Assembly (NCBI RefSeq): GCF_000739655.1
Contig: NZ_BATR01000092.1
Coordinates: forward strand, 62,001 to 126,000
DNA from: Verrucomicrobium sp. BvORR106
GTDB lineage: Bacteria > Verrucomicrobiota > Verrucomicrobiia > Verrucomicrobiales > Verrucomicrobiaceae
DNA: 64,000 nt
Reading direction: 5' to 3'
Position numbers and translations under genes: made by a program. Below the pieces are notes generated by a model. The model did not search any database and had not been told where the DNA came from. It worked only from the letters and a program-made list of their open reading frames with translations. How positions within the stretch are numbered: the stretch's first letter is position 1; each line of letters begins with the position of its first letter. This document shows positions 8,560-17,648 of this stretch, piece by piece.

Positions 8560-9312
8560 ATGTCGAAAACTGTTCTGATGCTTTGCTCCCAGCCCACCCT
8601 CTCCTCACCCGGAAAACCCGCTAAGTTTAGCAGAGTCGCACGGTGCGCCGCCGGCATGTTGGTCTTTGTGAGCGCGGCGCTGGTTTCTTGCAAAACGAAG
8701 CCAGCTCTCGACACCCCGCATTACGACCCCAATTCGGCACCGAGGGTCCAGGCTCCCACGGATCCCAAGAACATCCCGATTCGCCCCGGTGAAACGTTGG
8801 ACGTTTACGTGCTTGAGGATGCCACACTCAACGGCGGCTATACGGTTCGGGCCGAGGGGCACATCATCTTCCCCACGATGGGGAGAATCCAGCTGGCTGG
8901 CTTGACGCCCACCCAGGCAGAAGCCCGGATGAAAGAGCTCCTGGAGAGCCAGAAGCTGCGGGTGGCTACCGTGATCTTGGACCGGACCTCCATGGTGGGT
9001 TCCAATCAGGCCAACGCCACGACACAGCAGATGCTGGTGTACATCACCGGCAAAGTGGCCCGCCCTGGGCAACACAACCTGACGGTGGAAATTGGCAAGA
9101 CCATGGGAGTCTATGAGGCCATTTTGATCTCAGGTGGATTTGCCCGCTTCTCCAATGAAGCCAAGGCTTATGTCCTACGGCAGGCTGCTCCGTCGCAGCC
9201 CAAGCAGAAGATGCCGCTCGATCTGAAAGCCGTGGCCGAGGGCAAAGCGTCAGACATCCCCATCCGAACGGGGGATATCGTGGTGGTGCCAGAAAAAGTA
9301 TTCGGATTCTAG
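8560..9312 (+). CDS. polysaccharide export lipoprotein (Wza/OPX family)
   Basis: A 250-residue outer-membrane polysaccharide export protein. A signal segment ends in the lipobox LVSC with Cys44. The polysaccharide export (SBBP) domain follows at about residues 72-130 (IRPGETLDVYVLED, GHIIFPTMGRIQLAGLTP), then an SLBB domain at about 155-205 (MLVYITGKVARPGQH, VYEAILISGGFA). It ends at VVPEKVFGF, with no C-terminal amphipathic helix like that of Escherichia coli Wza (about 380 residues). It may therefore need a separate outer-membrane barrel, for which the protein at 5166-7460 is a candidate. The BY-kinase gene follows after 64 bases, matching the usual Wza-Wzc pairing. Confidence 0.88.
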   Translation: MSKTVLMLCSQPTLSSPGKPAKFSRVARCAAGMLVFVSAALVSCKTKPALDTPHYDPNSAPRVQAPTDPKNIPIRPGETLDVYVLEDATLNGGYTVRAEGHIIFPTMGRIQLAGLTPTQAEARMKELLESQKLRVATVILDRTSMVGSNQANATTQQMLVYITGKVARPGQHNLTVEIGKTMGVYEAILISGGFARFSNEAKAYVLRQAAPSQPKQKMPLDLKAVAEGKASDIPIRTGDIVVVPEKVFGF

Positions 9313-9376
9313 AGACTCAAGCCGCTTTTTGGGTCTTCCCAGTTAGCCGATCAATCCACCTTTTCAGAGACGCGAC

Positions 9377-11662
9377 ATGCAGACCAGTAATCAGAAAGCC
9401 CTGCCGGTGGGGCTGAATATTCTCACCCAAGTTCTGGGCTATCTCAAATACGGCCGCCTGATGGTGCTGCTGATGATTATGGGGTGCCTTTTGGGGGTCT
9501 GTTATTTCATGTTCACTCCCTCGGTGTACTACTCCCGGGGGTTGATTGACATGAAGTTCTTCGCACTGCCGATCACCTCGGACAGCATTGAGGCGATCAG
9601 TCAGGCCCGTGCCCAGCGCAATGTCGCGGGTCAGCTTGGCTCCCGCCAGATGTTGGCCTGGACGGCTCACCGGCTCGGTATCGGTCAGTCCACAGACAGC
9701 TATGAAAAGCTGCGTGAGGGCCCGCTCCGCAAGGTGTCCGTCGGCATTCTCGACTTTGCGACCCTTCAAGTGGACGTGTATTCGCCCCATCCTTGGGTGG
9801 TTCGTGAATTCCCCAAGGCTCTGGTGGACCAGTATGAATCTTACTATCGTGAACAGCGTCTGGCCTGGATGGATGTGGCGGTGAAGAAGTACCAGGATGA
9901 ACTGGTGCTGCTGAAGCAGAAGATCGACGCCAAGCTCAAGGGGCAGGTGGACTTCGAGCGGACGAACACCATCACGGAGTTGATGATCGAACAGAACGCC
10001 CTGGCTCAGGTGCCGGTGGATCTGCTTCGAGCACAGCACAAGCTCCGCAAGTACGACGATGTTCGCAGTGTCATCACTGCGCGGCGGGCAGTCGGGCTCG
10101 ATCCCTTGGAGGAGCTTTCGATTCTTGAAAATGCCAAGACCATTGCTACGGAGAAGAGCACGGTCGGTCAGGTGTTGCCCGCCTCCGGCGACATGAAGGA
10201 TGCCTTGACCCATCCAGCATTGGCTTTTGGCCTGCCCACAGCTCAACAGGTGGTGGTGCAGCCCAACATGATGGAAGGCCTGCGCGCCTGGCAGCAGCTG
10301 GAGCGTGACAAACGGACGGTGGAGAAGGAAGTTGAAGAGGCCTCGCGGACCTACCTTGAAGATCACGACGTGATGAAGAAGCTGCGGGAGAAACTCCGGC
10401 TCATCAACGAAGGTCTCACTGCGGAGCTGGATGTGGAGCGCAAACGTTTCGACGTGGACTATCGCCGGGTGCAGCAGGAGATTGTGCAGTTGGAGACCAA
10501 GATCCCCGAGTATGCCAAGTCCACGGAGAAGCTAAACAAACTCCGTCAGGAATACACCCTTGGTCAGGAGGGGGACCTTGCCTGGAGCAAGGCCTACACC
10601 GACCTTTCCAAGCTGGTGACGACCATGGAATTCGGTGTGGACAAGGAACGCGTGGACATCCGGTTCCGTGAGTTTACCACCCTGCGTGACGAGGATCCGG
10701 TGAGCCCGACCAAGTCCAAGCTGGCGATGATGGCGATGGTTCTCGCCATCGGCCTCGGGTTGGGAGTTCCCTTCGCCTTGGAGCAGTTGAACGACCAGTT
10801 CACCAGTCTCGAGGCCTTTGAAAAGGCGACCGGCATCAAAGGCATCGGCGTGGTTCCCAAGTCCACTCCGGAGATTCTGGAGAACATCACCCGGCCTGTG
10901 GAAGATGGTTCCAAAAAGCCTAACAACGTCCTGGAGTGTTATCGAGTGATCCGGGCCCACCTCGCTCTCCAAGCAGGGAACAAGGAGGGGGCGAAGGTGA
11001 TCATGCTCACGAGTTCCCGTCCGAGCGAAGGCAAGACCACCACGTGTGCCAACCTCGCATGGGCCTTCCAGTCTTCGGGCGCGCGGACGCTGCTTGTGGA
11101 CCTCGACTTCCGTCGTGGCCGTGTGCACCGTCTGTTCAGAGAGACCCGCGGTCCTGGCCTGTGCCAGGCGTTGACGGGTGAAATGACGTTGGAAGAAACC
11201 AAGCGGCACACTCCGCTGCCTCTTCTGGACTACTATTCCCGTGGAGACACGGTGGCGGGTTCATCGGAACTGCTCTGCCGTCTTGGTCTTGAGCAGGCGA
11301 TCGAAGAGTGGAAGCACGACTACGACTGGATCTTGCTCGATACACCTCCCGTTCTGGGCTTGAGCGAGACTACCTCTCTTCAACGTGTGGCCGACGGTGT
11401 GGTCATGGTTGTGAAGTCCGAGATCACTCATCGCCGGGACGTGGTCGAAGCCATCGGTCACATCCAGAAAGCCGGTGCCAAGCTCTTCGGTGTGGTGCTC
11501 AACAGCGTGGACCTTTCCAAGATCTCAAACTACTACAACTACTACTACTCTTCGGCGCACTACTACCAGATGTTCGAGGACGAGGATGAAGGTCTGTCGC
11601 AACCTCAAACCCGCAATGCGGGCAAACCCAAGGTGCGCATCTCCAGCACTTCATTGAAATAG
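9377..11662 (+). CDS. Wzz/BY-kinase fusion: chain-length determinant and tyrosine autokinase
   Basis: A 761-residue inner-membrane protein. It has a transmembrane helix near residues 28-50, a long periplasmic coiled-coil segment of the Wzz/GumC type, a second helix near 448-468, then a cytoplasmic BY-kinase domain. Walker A is SSRPSEGKTTT (about 545-555), Walker A' LLVDLDFRRG (about 572-581) and Walker B ILLDTPPVLGL (about 652-662). A tyrosine cluster at about 716-730 (NYYNYYYSSAHYY) is the expected autophosphorylation site, followed by an acidic stretch and about 25 further residues. It should control polymerisation and export of the polysaccharide together with the adjacent Wza-like protein. 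A separate phosphatase is not seen in the window. Confidence 0.92.
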   Translation: MQTSNQKALPVGLNILTQVLGYLKYGRLMVLLMIMGCLLGVCYFMFTPSVYYSRGLIDMKFFALPITSDSIEAISQARAQRNVAGQLGSRQMLAWTAHRLGIGQSTDSYEKLREGPLRKVSVGILDFATLQVDVYSPHPWVVREFPKALVDQYESYYREQRLAWMDVAVKKYQDELVLLKQKIDAKLKGQVDFERTNTITELMIEQNALAQVPVDLLRAQHKLRKYDDVRSVITARRAVGLDPLEELSILENAKTIATEKSTVGQVLPASGDMKDALTHPALAFGLPTAQQVVVQPNMMEGLRAWQQLERDKRTVEKEVEEASRTYLEDHDVMKKLREKLRLINEGLTAELDVERKRFDVDYRRVQQEIVQLETKIPEYAKSTEKLNKLRQEYTLGQEGDLAWSKAYTDLSKLVTTMEFGVDKERVDIRFREFTTLRDEDPVSPTKSKLAMMAMVLAIGLGLGVPFALEQLNDQFTSLEAFEKATGIKGIGVVPKSTPEILENITRPVEDGSKKPNNVLECYRVIRAHLALQAGNKEGAKVIMLTSSRPSEGKTTTCANLAWAFQSSGARTLLVDLDFRRGRVHRLFRETRGPGLCQALTGEMTLEETKRHTPLPLLDYYSRGDTVAGSSELLCRLGLEQAIEEWKHDYDWILLDTPPVLGLSETTSLQRVADGVVMVVKSEITHRRDVVEAIGHIQKAGAKLFGVVLNSVDLSKISNYYNYYYSSAHYYQMFEDEDEGLSQPQTRNAGKPKVRISSTSLK

Positions 11663-11713
11663 TTTCCTGATCCCATCCCCTCTTTCCAGAGGGGGAATTC
11701 AGCTGGTCACTTT

Positions 11714-11742
11714 AGCCCCTGTCACCTCACGGTGCGGGGGCT
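11714..11742 (+). terminator. candidate terminator after the BY-kinase gene
   Basis: AGCCCC (11714-11719) pairs with GGGGCT (11737-11742), with an inner CACC/GGTG stem, followed by TTTGT. It lies about 50 bases after the kinase stop and overlaps the end of the convergent deacetylase-fold gene. The U-tract is short, so the call is tentative. Confidence 0.4.
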
Positions 11743-12821
11743 TTGTACAGGTAGTCGCGATAACGCTCAGGATCTCCTGCGTGCCCGTCCTCGGCGGCGT
11801 GAAGCATGTTGACCATCTCGCGGCTGGTGACGTGGTGGAGCTGGATCTTGCTGCCGTTCGGGAGCTGGTTTTTGGCGGCGGAGTGGAAGGCTTCCGCAGG
11901 CGATCCCAGGAGCGTTTTGTAGTTGCGTGAGATGCCGCCGTGAGTGTGCAGCTTGACGAAGATCCAGGGGGCTCCTCCCACCACGCTGGGGCAAAGCTCC
12001 AGCCAGAGCGGCCAGCGACCTGCGTTCCAGGGATTCGCGCCAGAGACCTCGGCGTTCTCCACCCGGGGAATGAGGTTCCATTTCCGTCGGTTCCAGTTGA
12101 GTCCCAAGGGACCCTGCACCAGGAGCAGATGATCGTCCCGATCCCGTAGCCCCGCGGTTGCGCCCTTCTTTACCGCTGTGCCGACATCATGGGAGTTCGC
12201 TGCCGACGTGTCTTGCGCGTAGTAGATGGAGTTGATGGTGCGCGTCTGCGTGAAGTGTGGCGCAGAAGGCATGGTGAAGTCGGCATAGCAGCCCTTGCGC
12301 CGCAGGATGCCCAGTTCATGGGGGACTCCGCAATTGCGCCCATCCGCATCGCCACAGTTGTTGATTGCCCAGTTGCCGTGGATGAAGCCAAAGCGGACTC
12401 GCCCGTCCTGATCTTTTCCCAGGCAACCTAGGCGACGGAGGTCGGCGATGCCCGCATCGAGTTTTTCCTCGAGCCCCGCGGCGGTGTCATGGTGATGGTG
12501 CAGGTGCACCTCCACCTCGCTCCCAGTCCGGCGACAAAGATTGGCCAGGTTGCTGACGATTTCCTCGTGGTGCTGTTCCACGGGATAGAAGAAGGTGTGC
12601 TTGTACCCCACGCCCGCGGCGTCCCGATAGCGCTCCGCAAGGTCGGGCAGGCGAGTGTTCCATTCCGCCATGGCACGGCGAGCCCCTTCCAGGTCCGTGT
12701 CATGAAACGGCTCAAAGTGATCACAGACCGCGAGCATCACGTGCCACGTCTCATGCTCCTGCCAGCGACGACGGGTGCGGTTGAGATAGGGGGTGAGCCA
12801 GCGGTCAAAAGCTCTCAGCAT
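11727..12821 (-). CDS. polysaccharide deacetylase-like protein
   Basis: A 364-residue protein of the glycoside hydrolase/deacetylase fold found in exopolysaccharide clusters. The N-terminal motif AVCDHFEPFHD (Asp34) and the His-rich motif EVHLHHHHD near residue 107 would bind the metal, and FIHGNWAINN around residue 150 is also family-like. It has no signal peptide, so it may act in the cytoplasm on lipid-linked or nucleotide-linked sugars, or it may not be catalytic. It is the last gene of a minus-strand run with a GT2 glycosyltransferase, a methyltransferase and an epimerase. Removal of N-acetyl groups from a sugar repeat would fit beside the HexNAc epimerase. Confidence 0.72.
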   Translation of the reverse strand: MLRAFDRWLTPYLNRTRRRWQEHETWHVMLAVCDHFEPFHDTDLEGARRAMAEWNTRLPDLAERYRDAAGVGYKHTFFYPVEQHHEEIVSNLANLCRRTGSEVEVHLHHHHDTAAGLEEKLDAGIADLRRLGCLGKDQDGRVRFGFIHGNWAINNCGDADGRNCGVPHELGILRRKGCYADFTMPSAPHFTQTRTINSIYYAQDTSAANSHDVGTAVKKGATAGLRDRDDHLLLVQGPLGLNWNRRKWNLIPRVENAEVSGANPWNAGRWPLWLELCPSVVGGAPWIFVKLHTHGGISRNYKTLLGSPAEAFHSAAKNQLPNGSKIQLHHVTSREMVNMLHAAEDGHAGDPERYRDYLYKAPAP

Positions 12822-12830
12822 GGAACAGAG

Positions 12831-14003
12831 TCAGGGAGTGGGTGGAGGGGAGCGACGGGCGGGCGGTTGCCGCCAGAGCCGGTTGGGATCCTTCAGGGAA
12901 GCCAGCCAGGCAAACAGCGCGCGGAGGTTGGCGGTCTGGAGAAGGAGAAAGCCGGCGGGAATGGAGAGCGCCTTGTGTTTGATGCCTGGGAAAAGCATGC
13001 CCGCCGCGGCGAGGGCATAGCACAGGACTTGACCTGCAAACGCTGCCACAAACAGCGGGTGACGAAGAAGTAGCACCGTGACCATGAGCAGCAGCCCCAG
13101 CATCCAGGGCACGGCGAGGCGGAGATACTTGTGCGAGATCACCTGCCACCAGATGGGACATTTCCCGGGAATCAACCAGACTGGATGGCGCACCAGCATT
13201 TGATAGTTGCCCGCCAGAGTGCGGAGCTTGCGGCGGCTCTCCACTTCAGGATCGAGCGTCTGTGGATCAAAGGCCCGGGCGGCCGGATTGAACAGGACTC
13301 TTTTGCCCTGTATCACCGCTTGCATGGGGAGCACCACGTCATCGAGGAGCGTGTCTGGAGGCAGAGGACGATAAAGATCCCGTCGCAAAACATAGATGGC
13401 CCCGGTGCAGCCCACCACCGAGTTGAACTGTCCTTCCCATTCACGGAGCTTCTTCTCCAGCTTCCAGTACAGATCCACGCCCTGGCCGCCTCCTGCCTCA
13501 GAGCCCGCGATCTCCAGCGATCCGGACACTGCGCCGACCTCTAGATCGGCAAACGGAGCAGCGAGATGCTGAATAGCATTCTGGGCAAAGGTCTGGCGGG
13601 CATCGCAAAACACGAGGAGGTCGCCCGTGGCCACGCTCGCAGCGGCATTGAGTCCGGCGGGTTTGCCGGATTTCATTGGCTGCTCCAAAACTTTGACCAG
13701 GGGGCTGGTCTTTCGGGCCACATCGGCCGTTTGGTCTGTGCATCCATCGCACACCACAATGAATTCCACAGGGCCGGGCCAGGTCAGGGAGGCGAGGTTT
13801 TGCAGCCGTGCTTCGATGCGGGCCGCCTCGTTGTGCACGCAGAGCAGCACGGAAAAGGTGGGGGACGGTCCCGAGTTGCCTGGCTTGAGGGAGCGGGGGA
13901 ACTTCCGGGCCAGCAGGGCCATGAGCACCGGATAGCCTACGTGGACATAGGCCAGCAGCAGCACGAGTCCGGCAAAGACAGCCATGGCCAGGAGGTCGCT
14001 CAT
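12831..14003 (-). CDS. membrane glycosyltransferase family 2
   Basis: The start is taken at the ATG at 14003 (MSDLLAMAVFAGLVLLLAYV); upstream codons in the frame overlap the methyltransferase gene. The 390-residue protein has one N-terminal helix, a GT-A domain (FSVLLCVHNEAARIE, FIVVCDGCTDQT, LLVFCDARQTF, LLDDVVLPMQA) and C-terminal hydrophobic segments. The DxD position reads DAR, and the terminal motif is RRKLRTLAGNYQ, typical of processive GT2 enzymes of the CESA/NodC type. It would extend a polysaccharide at the inner membrane using UDP- or GDP-sugars. Nine bases separate it from the downstream deacetylase-like gene. Confidence 0.85.
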   Translation of the reverse strand: MSDLLAMAVFAGLVLLLAYVHVGYPVLMALLARKFPRSLKPGNSGPSPTFSVLLCVHNEAARIEARLQNLASLTWPGPVEFIVVCDGCTDQTADVARKTSPLVKVLEQPMKSGKPAGLNAAASVATGDLLVFCDARQTFAQNAIQHLAAPFADLEVGAVSGSLEIAGSEAGGGQGVDLYWKLEKKLREWEGQFNSVVGCTGAIYVLRRDLYRPLPPDTLLDDVVLPMQAVIQGKRVLFNPAARAFDPQTLDPEVESRRKLRTLAGNYQMLVRHPVWLIPGKCPIWWQVISHKYLRLAVPWMLGLLLMVTVLLLRHPLFVAAFAGQVLCYALAAAGMLFPGIKHKALSIPAGFLLLQTANLRALFAWLASLKDPNRLWRQPPARRSPPPTP

Positions 14004-14019
14004 GGATGGCAAGGGGGGC

Positions 14020-14757
14020 TCAACGCTTCTGGAACACCAGCAGATACTGGCCGCCCAAAGGGAGTCCGGAGAGGGAAGGTTCGCTGGGGCGCAGGAAGGC
14101 CAGGGACGAAGGGTAGATGAAGTAATAGGTCCGGTCGAGGAACGTGAGTCCGCCGGAGGAGACCAGCTTTTTGGCCTCCAGAGGCCAGAGCATGATGGCG
14201 TCCCGGTCAAAGGGGACCAGGCGCATCAGCAGCCGCACGATCGGGTTCCACGGATTGTTCTCCCAGAAAGCGAAGACCCCACCGGGCTTGAGGATGCGGA
14301 CGATCTCCTGAACGCATCCGGCGCGATCCGCAGGCGGAATGTGATGGAACACCCCGTTGCAAAAGGCCATGTCCACGGAGCTGGAGGGAATACCGGCCAG
14401 ATCGTGGGTGAATGAGATGCGGGCGGTCCCTGGGCCTCCGTCCTGACCGTGTGTGCGCGTCGCCTCGGTGACCGACTCCGTGGAGGGATCGAAGCCGAGG
14501 TAGTCGTTAATCCCTAGAACTGAAGTGAGCTGCGGGGCGGAGGTGCCGGTGCCGCAGCCGTAGTCCAGGCAGCTTTTGGGCTGGCCCAGCTTGAGGTCGG
14601 CCAGGCGCTGTTGCAGCCAGCGCACGCGGCCTTCCGCATAGTACTCCTTTTTCTCCCCTGTGAACTTCAGCCCCTTGTTGAGGGCGGTGTCATAGTCTCC
14701 GGCAAACTCGTCGAACTCCTCCTGACGGGCTTTGGCTGGGGACGGTTCGGAGGGCAT
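14020..14757 (-). CDS. class I SAM-dependent methyltransferase
   Basis: A 245-residue Rossmann-fold methyltransferase. Motif I is SCLDYGCGTGTS (about residues 62-73), followed by LGFDPSTESV, an acidic motif II, and VDMAFCNGVFHHIPPADR with the post-II HHI signature. The context (epimerase upstream, GT2 downstream, 16-base gap) suggests methylation of a sugar or of the terminal repeat, which in other systems sets chain length. No residue reveals the acceptor. Confidence 0.82.
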   Translation of the reverse strand: MPSEPSPAKARQEEFDEFAGDYDTALNKGLKFTGEKKEYYAEGRVRWLQQRLADLKLGQPKSCLDYGCGTGTSAPQLTSVLGINDYLGFDPSTESVTEATRTHGQDGGPGTARISFTHDLAGIPSSSVDMAFCNGVFHHIPPADRAGCVQEIVRILKPGGVFAFWENNPWNPIVRLLMRLVPFDRDAIMLWPLEAKKLVSSGGLTFLDRTYYFIYPSSLAFLRPSEPSLSGLPLGGQYLLVFQKR

Positions 14758-14818
14758 GGAAAGGAGAGGTCAGTGGGGGCGTGGGCGTGTGCCTAGCTGT
14801 ACGGCGGAATGGGCAGGA

Positions 14819-15844
14819 TCACAAGTTGTCCCAGTACCACTCCAGCGCCTCGCTCAGACCGTCGGCGACTGAGTGAGTGGGCTCGTAGCCCAGCAGCCGC
14901 TGCGCCTTGTAAATGTCCGCCATGGAATGCTGGACGTCACCCGCGCGAAAATCGCGATAAGTCGGGGTCAGGCCGGCGAGCTCTGGGGCGAGGCGGGCCA
15001 CGGCGTCTCTCAGCGAGTCAAAGAGTTCGGTCAGGGTGGTGCGTCCTCCCAGGCCGACGTTGAAGGCCTCACACTGCAGATCGGGGTGCTCCGCCGTCGC
15101 GGCCAGGATGTTGGCCTGCACCACATTCGCCACATAACAAAAGTCACGGGTCGTGCTGCCATCGCCATTGATGAAGACCGGCTCCTGTTTGCGCAGGAGG
15201 GAAATCCAGAGGGGGATTACCGCGGCGTAGGCACCATGCGGATCCTGCCGGGGGCCGAAGATGTTGAAGTAGCGCAGTCCCACGCTCTCCAGTCCGTGAC
15301 ATTTTTGAAACGTGGCGGCGTACACTTCATCCATGTACTTGCTCGCCGCGTAGGGCGAGAGGGGGGTGCCGATGCTGTCCTCACGCTTGGGCATGACGGG
15401 GTCATCGCCATACACGGAGCTGCTGGAGGCGTACACCACACGCTTGAGACCGTGCTGGCGGGCGCTGATGAGCAGGTTCAGGAAACCCGTGACGTTGGCG
15501 TCATGAACCTCGCGCGGCTTTTCAATGGAGAGCGGTACCGAGCCGATGCCAGCCTGGTGCAGGACGTGATCGGCACCTTCCAGAAAGGCGAGACAGTCGT
15601 CGAGCAGCCGCACATCGCGTTCCGCGAAGGTGAACCTGCTCCAGGCCTCTGCGCCCACCGCCTGCTGCACCTGTTCCAGGTTGTGCCGTTTGCCCGTCGC
15701 GAGATTGTCCACCCCCACGACGGTCTGGCCGGTGCGGAGGAGTTTTTCGACGAGATGGGAGCCGATGAATCCCGCGGCCCCCGTGACCACCCAGCGGAGT
15801 GGCTTGGCTTCGAGGGAGGAGAGAACGCTCTGGTACCGGCTCAT
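14819..15844 (-). CDS. wbpP: UDP-HexNAc 4-epimerase of WbpP/TviC type
   Basis: The start is the ATG at 15844 (MSRYQSVLSSLEAKPLRW), which matches the N-terminus typical of WbpP/TviC proteins; the longer frame overlaps the divergent gene. The 341-residue extended SDR has the NAD motif TGAAGFIGSHL (about 22-32), VDNLATGKRHNL, the serine motif YASSSSVYGD, and the catalytic YAASK near residue 160. RYFNIFGPRQDPHGAYAAVIP and STTRDFCYVANVVQAN are family hallmarks. It should interconvert UDP-GlcNAc and UDP-GalNAc, or the uronic-acid forms. It is the first gene of the minus-strand sugar-modification run. Confidence 0.85.
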   Translation of the reverse strand: MSRYQSVLSSLEAKPLRWVVTGAAGFIGSHLVEKLLRTGQTVVGVDNLATGKRHNLEQVQQAVGAEAWSRFTFAERDVRLLDDCLAFLEGADHVLHQAGIGSVPLSIEKPREVHDANVTGFLNLLISARQHGLKRVVYASSSSVYGDDPVMPKREDSIGTPLSPYAASKYMDEVYAATFQKCHGLESVGLRYFNIFGPRQDPHGAYAAVIPLWISLLRKQEPVFINGDGSTTRDFCYVANVVQANILAATAEHPDLQCEAFNVGLGGRTTLTELFDSLRDAVARLAPELAGLTPTYRDFRAGDVQHSMADIYKAQRLLGYEPTHSVADGLSEALEWYWDNL

Positions 15845-15968
15845 TTGCTTGATTGGACTAGGGTTGCAGCGCGCCCTGCTTCGACTTTTGCCGGGGCGCT
15901 TGCAAGGATAAATTTGCACATTCGAATTTCTCGCGGCATGCATGGCGCGCCTCTCAAACGTTCGCACC

Positions 15969-17615
15969 ATGAGCCACTCTGGACCTGAACCTGTTTCCAC
16001 GCTGCAGACCTTCCCCGAGCCGGCTGCCGGGCGGGGGTGGGGTGTCTGGGCCCTGACCTGGGCGGCTTTCTTTTGCGTGGCGCTGTTCCTCCAGTGGCGG
16101 GGCAGTGCCCACGGCAGTGATCTGGGCGGAGATCCTGATGAGGCGGCTCATGCTGTGACCAGCCTCATGGTGCGGGATTATCTCTTTCAGGCACCCGGGC
16201 AGCATCCGCTCCGGTTCGCGGAGCAATACTACGACCGTCTGCCCCGGGTGGCGCTTGGGCACTATCCGCCGGGGTTCTACGCGCTCGCGGGAGTCTGGCT
16301 CGGGTTCAAGCCCACACAGGGGGCTCTGTTGATGTTGCAGGCTGTGCTCCTGGCAGCGCTGGGGACGGCAACCGCCCGCGTGGGAGCGAAGCTCGTCGCA
16401 CCATGGGTGGCCGTGGGGGCTGGTCTGCTGGTGATTCTCGCCCCTCCCATCCAGCAGCTCGTGTTGCTGGTGATGTCGGATTTGTTTCTTGCGTTGGCAT
16501 GTCTGGTGGCGACCTGGGCCATGGCCGCCTTTTTGGAGCGACCCTCAAAGCGGCTTGCTCTTGGCTTCGGCTTTGCCGCTGCGCTGGCCATCTTGATCAA
16601 AGGTTCCGGCCTTATGCTCGCTCTGGTGCCGCTTTTGGCGATTGCCATTTCGGGCCAGTGGCGGCTCGTGCTCCGGCCTTCACTCTGGCTGGCTCCGGTG
16701 CCGGTGGTGCTTTTTGCGATGCCGTGGCAGCTCTTTTCCTACAAGTTCACGAAGGAAGGCATGAGCGGACTGCCCGTGACCGAGCACTTTCGGCGCGCCT
16801 TCGGTTACTATGGCGATGCCGCCTCTCACTATCTCGGTTACCCGGTGCTGGTCCTCCTCGGCGTGGCCGCACTTGTCATGTTGATCGGCTGGCTGAGAGG
16901 CCGACGCCCCTCAGCCTATGAGTCAGCGCTGTGGGCGTTGCTCTTTGCAGCACTGGTCCTGATCTTCACCGTGCCCGCCGGTATGTCGGCCCGCTATCTG
17001 GTGCCTCTCGTGGCTCCAGCGTTTCTGCTGCTGGCACACAGTGTGTGCGTGTGGAGTCGGGAGTTGTCCTTGCGACCTGTTTGGATCGGTGGAGTGGTTG
17101 GCCTTGGTGTCTTGGGTGGCTCGCTGGTGACGACTGGGCAATGGATGCCGAAGGACAAGAACGTGCACGGCTACACCGCGGCCGTGAATGCCATGGTGGC
17201 CACGCTGCCTGCCTCGCCCCCGCAGGCGGACGATGCGTGGCTGGTCTGTTCCGACGCGAGGGGGGAAGGCGCGCTCACCGCCGCCGCCGCGTTTGATGGG
17301 CTGGTGCGGCAACACCCTCATCTCCGCGTGCTGCGTTCCACCAAGGAGCTTGCCAGCATGGACTGGCTTGGGCGGGACTACACACCTGCATTTGCGACCG
17401 AGACCGCCTTGCTGGAGCATCTCACGAAGAAGTCCGTCAGCTATGTGGTGATTGACGAAGGCGTGCCTGAGTCCAACCGCATGCCCTACTACGCCCAGCT
17501 CAAACGGGCGCTGGAACAGTCGGGCTCCGGCTGGCTGCTCTCTCATTCCCTGCCGGTGGTACGTGGTCGTGAGCAGGGCACGCTTCTGGTGTATCTTCGT
17601 GATCATTCTCCTTAG
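15969..17615 (+). CDS. membrane glycosyltransferase, ArnT/GT39-like
   Basis: The ATG at 15969 (MSHSGPEPVS) is preferred because the longer frame adds only nine residues. The 548-residue protein has about ten transmembrane helices. The first periplasmic loop carries GSDLGGDPDEAAHA, the acidic pattern that polyprenyl-phosphate-sugar transferases of the GT39/GT83 group use in catalysis, and GHYPPGFYALAGVW follows. The last 150 residues form a soluble domain. It would move a sugar from a lipid phosphate carrier onto a glycan or protein in the periplasm. It is divergent from the epimerase run and 33 bases upstream of a GT4 gene. Confidence 0.75.
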   Translation: MSHSGPEPVSTLQTFPEPAAGRGWGVWALTWAAFFCVALFLQWRGSAHGSDLGGDPDEAAHAVTSLMVRDYLFQAPGQHPLRFAEQYYDRLPRVALGHYPPGFYALAGVWLGFKPTQGALLMLQAVLLAALGTATARVGAKLVAPWVAVGAGLLVILAPPIQQLVLLVMSDLFLALACLVATWAMAAFLERPSKRLALGFGFAAALAILIKGSGLMLALVPLLAIAISGQWRLVLRPSLWLAPVPVVLFAMPWQLFSYKFTKEGMSGLPVTEHFRRAFGYYGDAASHYLGYPVLVLLGVAALVMLIGWLRGRRPSAYESALWALLFAALVLIFTVPAGMSARYLVPLVAPAFLLLAHSVCVWSRELSLRPVWIGGVVGLGVLGGSLVTTGQWMPKDKNVHGYTAAVNAMVATLPASPPQADDAWLVCSDARGEGALTAAAAFDGLVRQHPHLRVLRSTKELASMDWLGRDYTPAFATETALLEHLTKKSVSYVVIDEGVPESNRMPYYAQLKRALEQSGSGWLLSHSLPVVRGREQGTLLVYLRDHSP

Positions 17616-17648
17616 TGGGGATGTGCCTAAAGTTTAGCCCTGTTCTGC

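Noticed and set aside
14873-15988. 371-codon plus-strand frame opposite the epimerase
   Set aside because: The minus-strand WbpP/TviC-type epimerase carries all family motifs; this frame is its antisense shadow.
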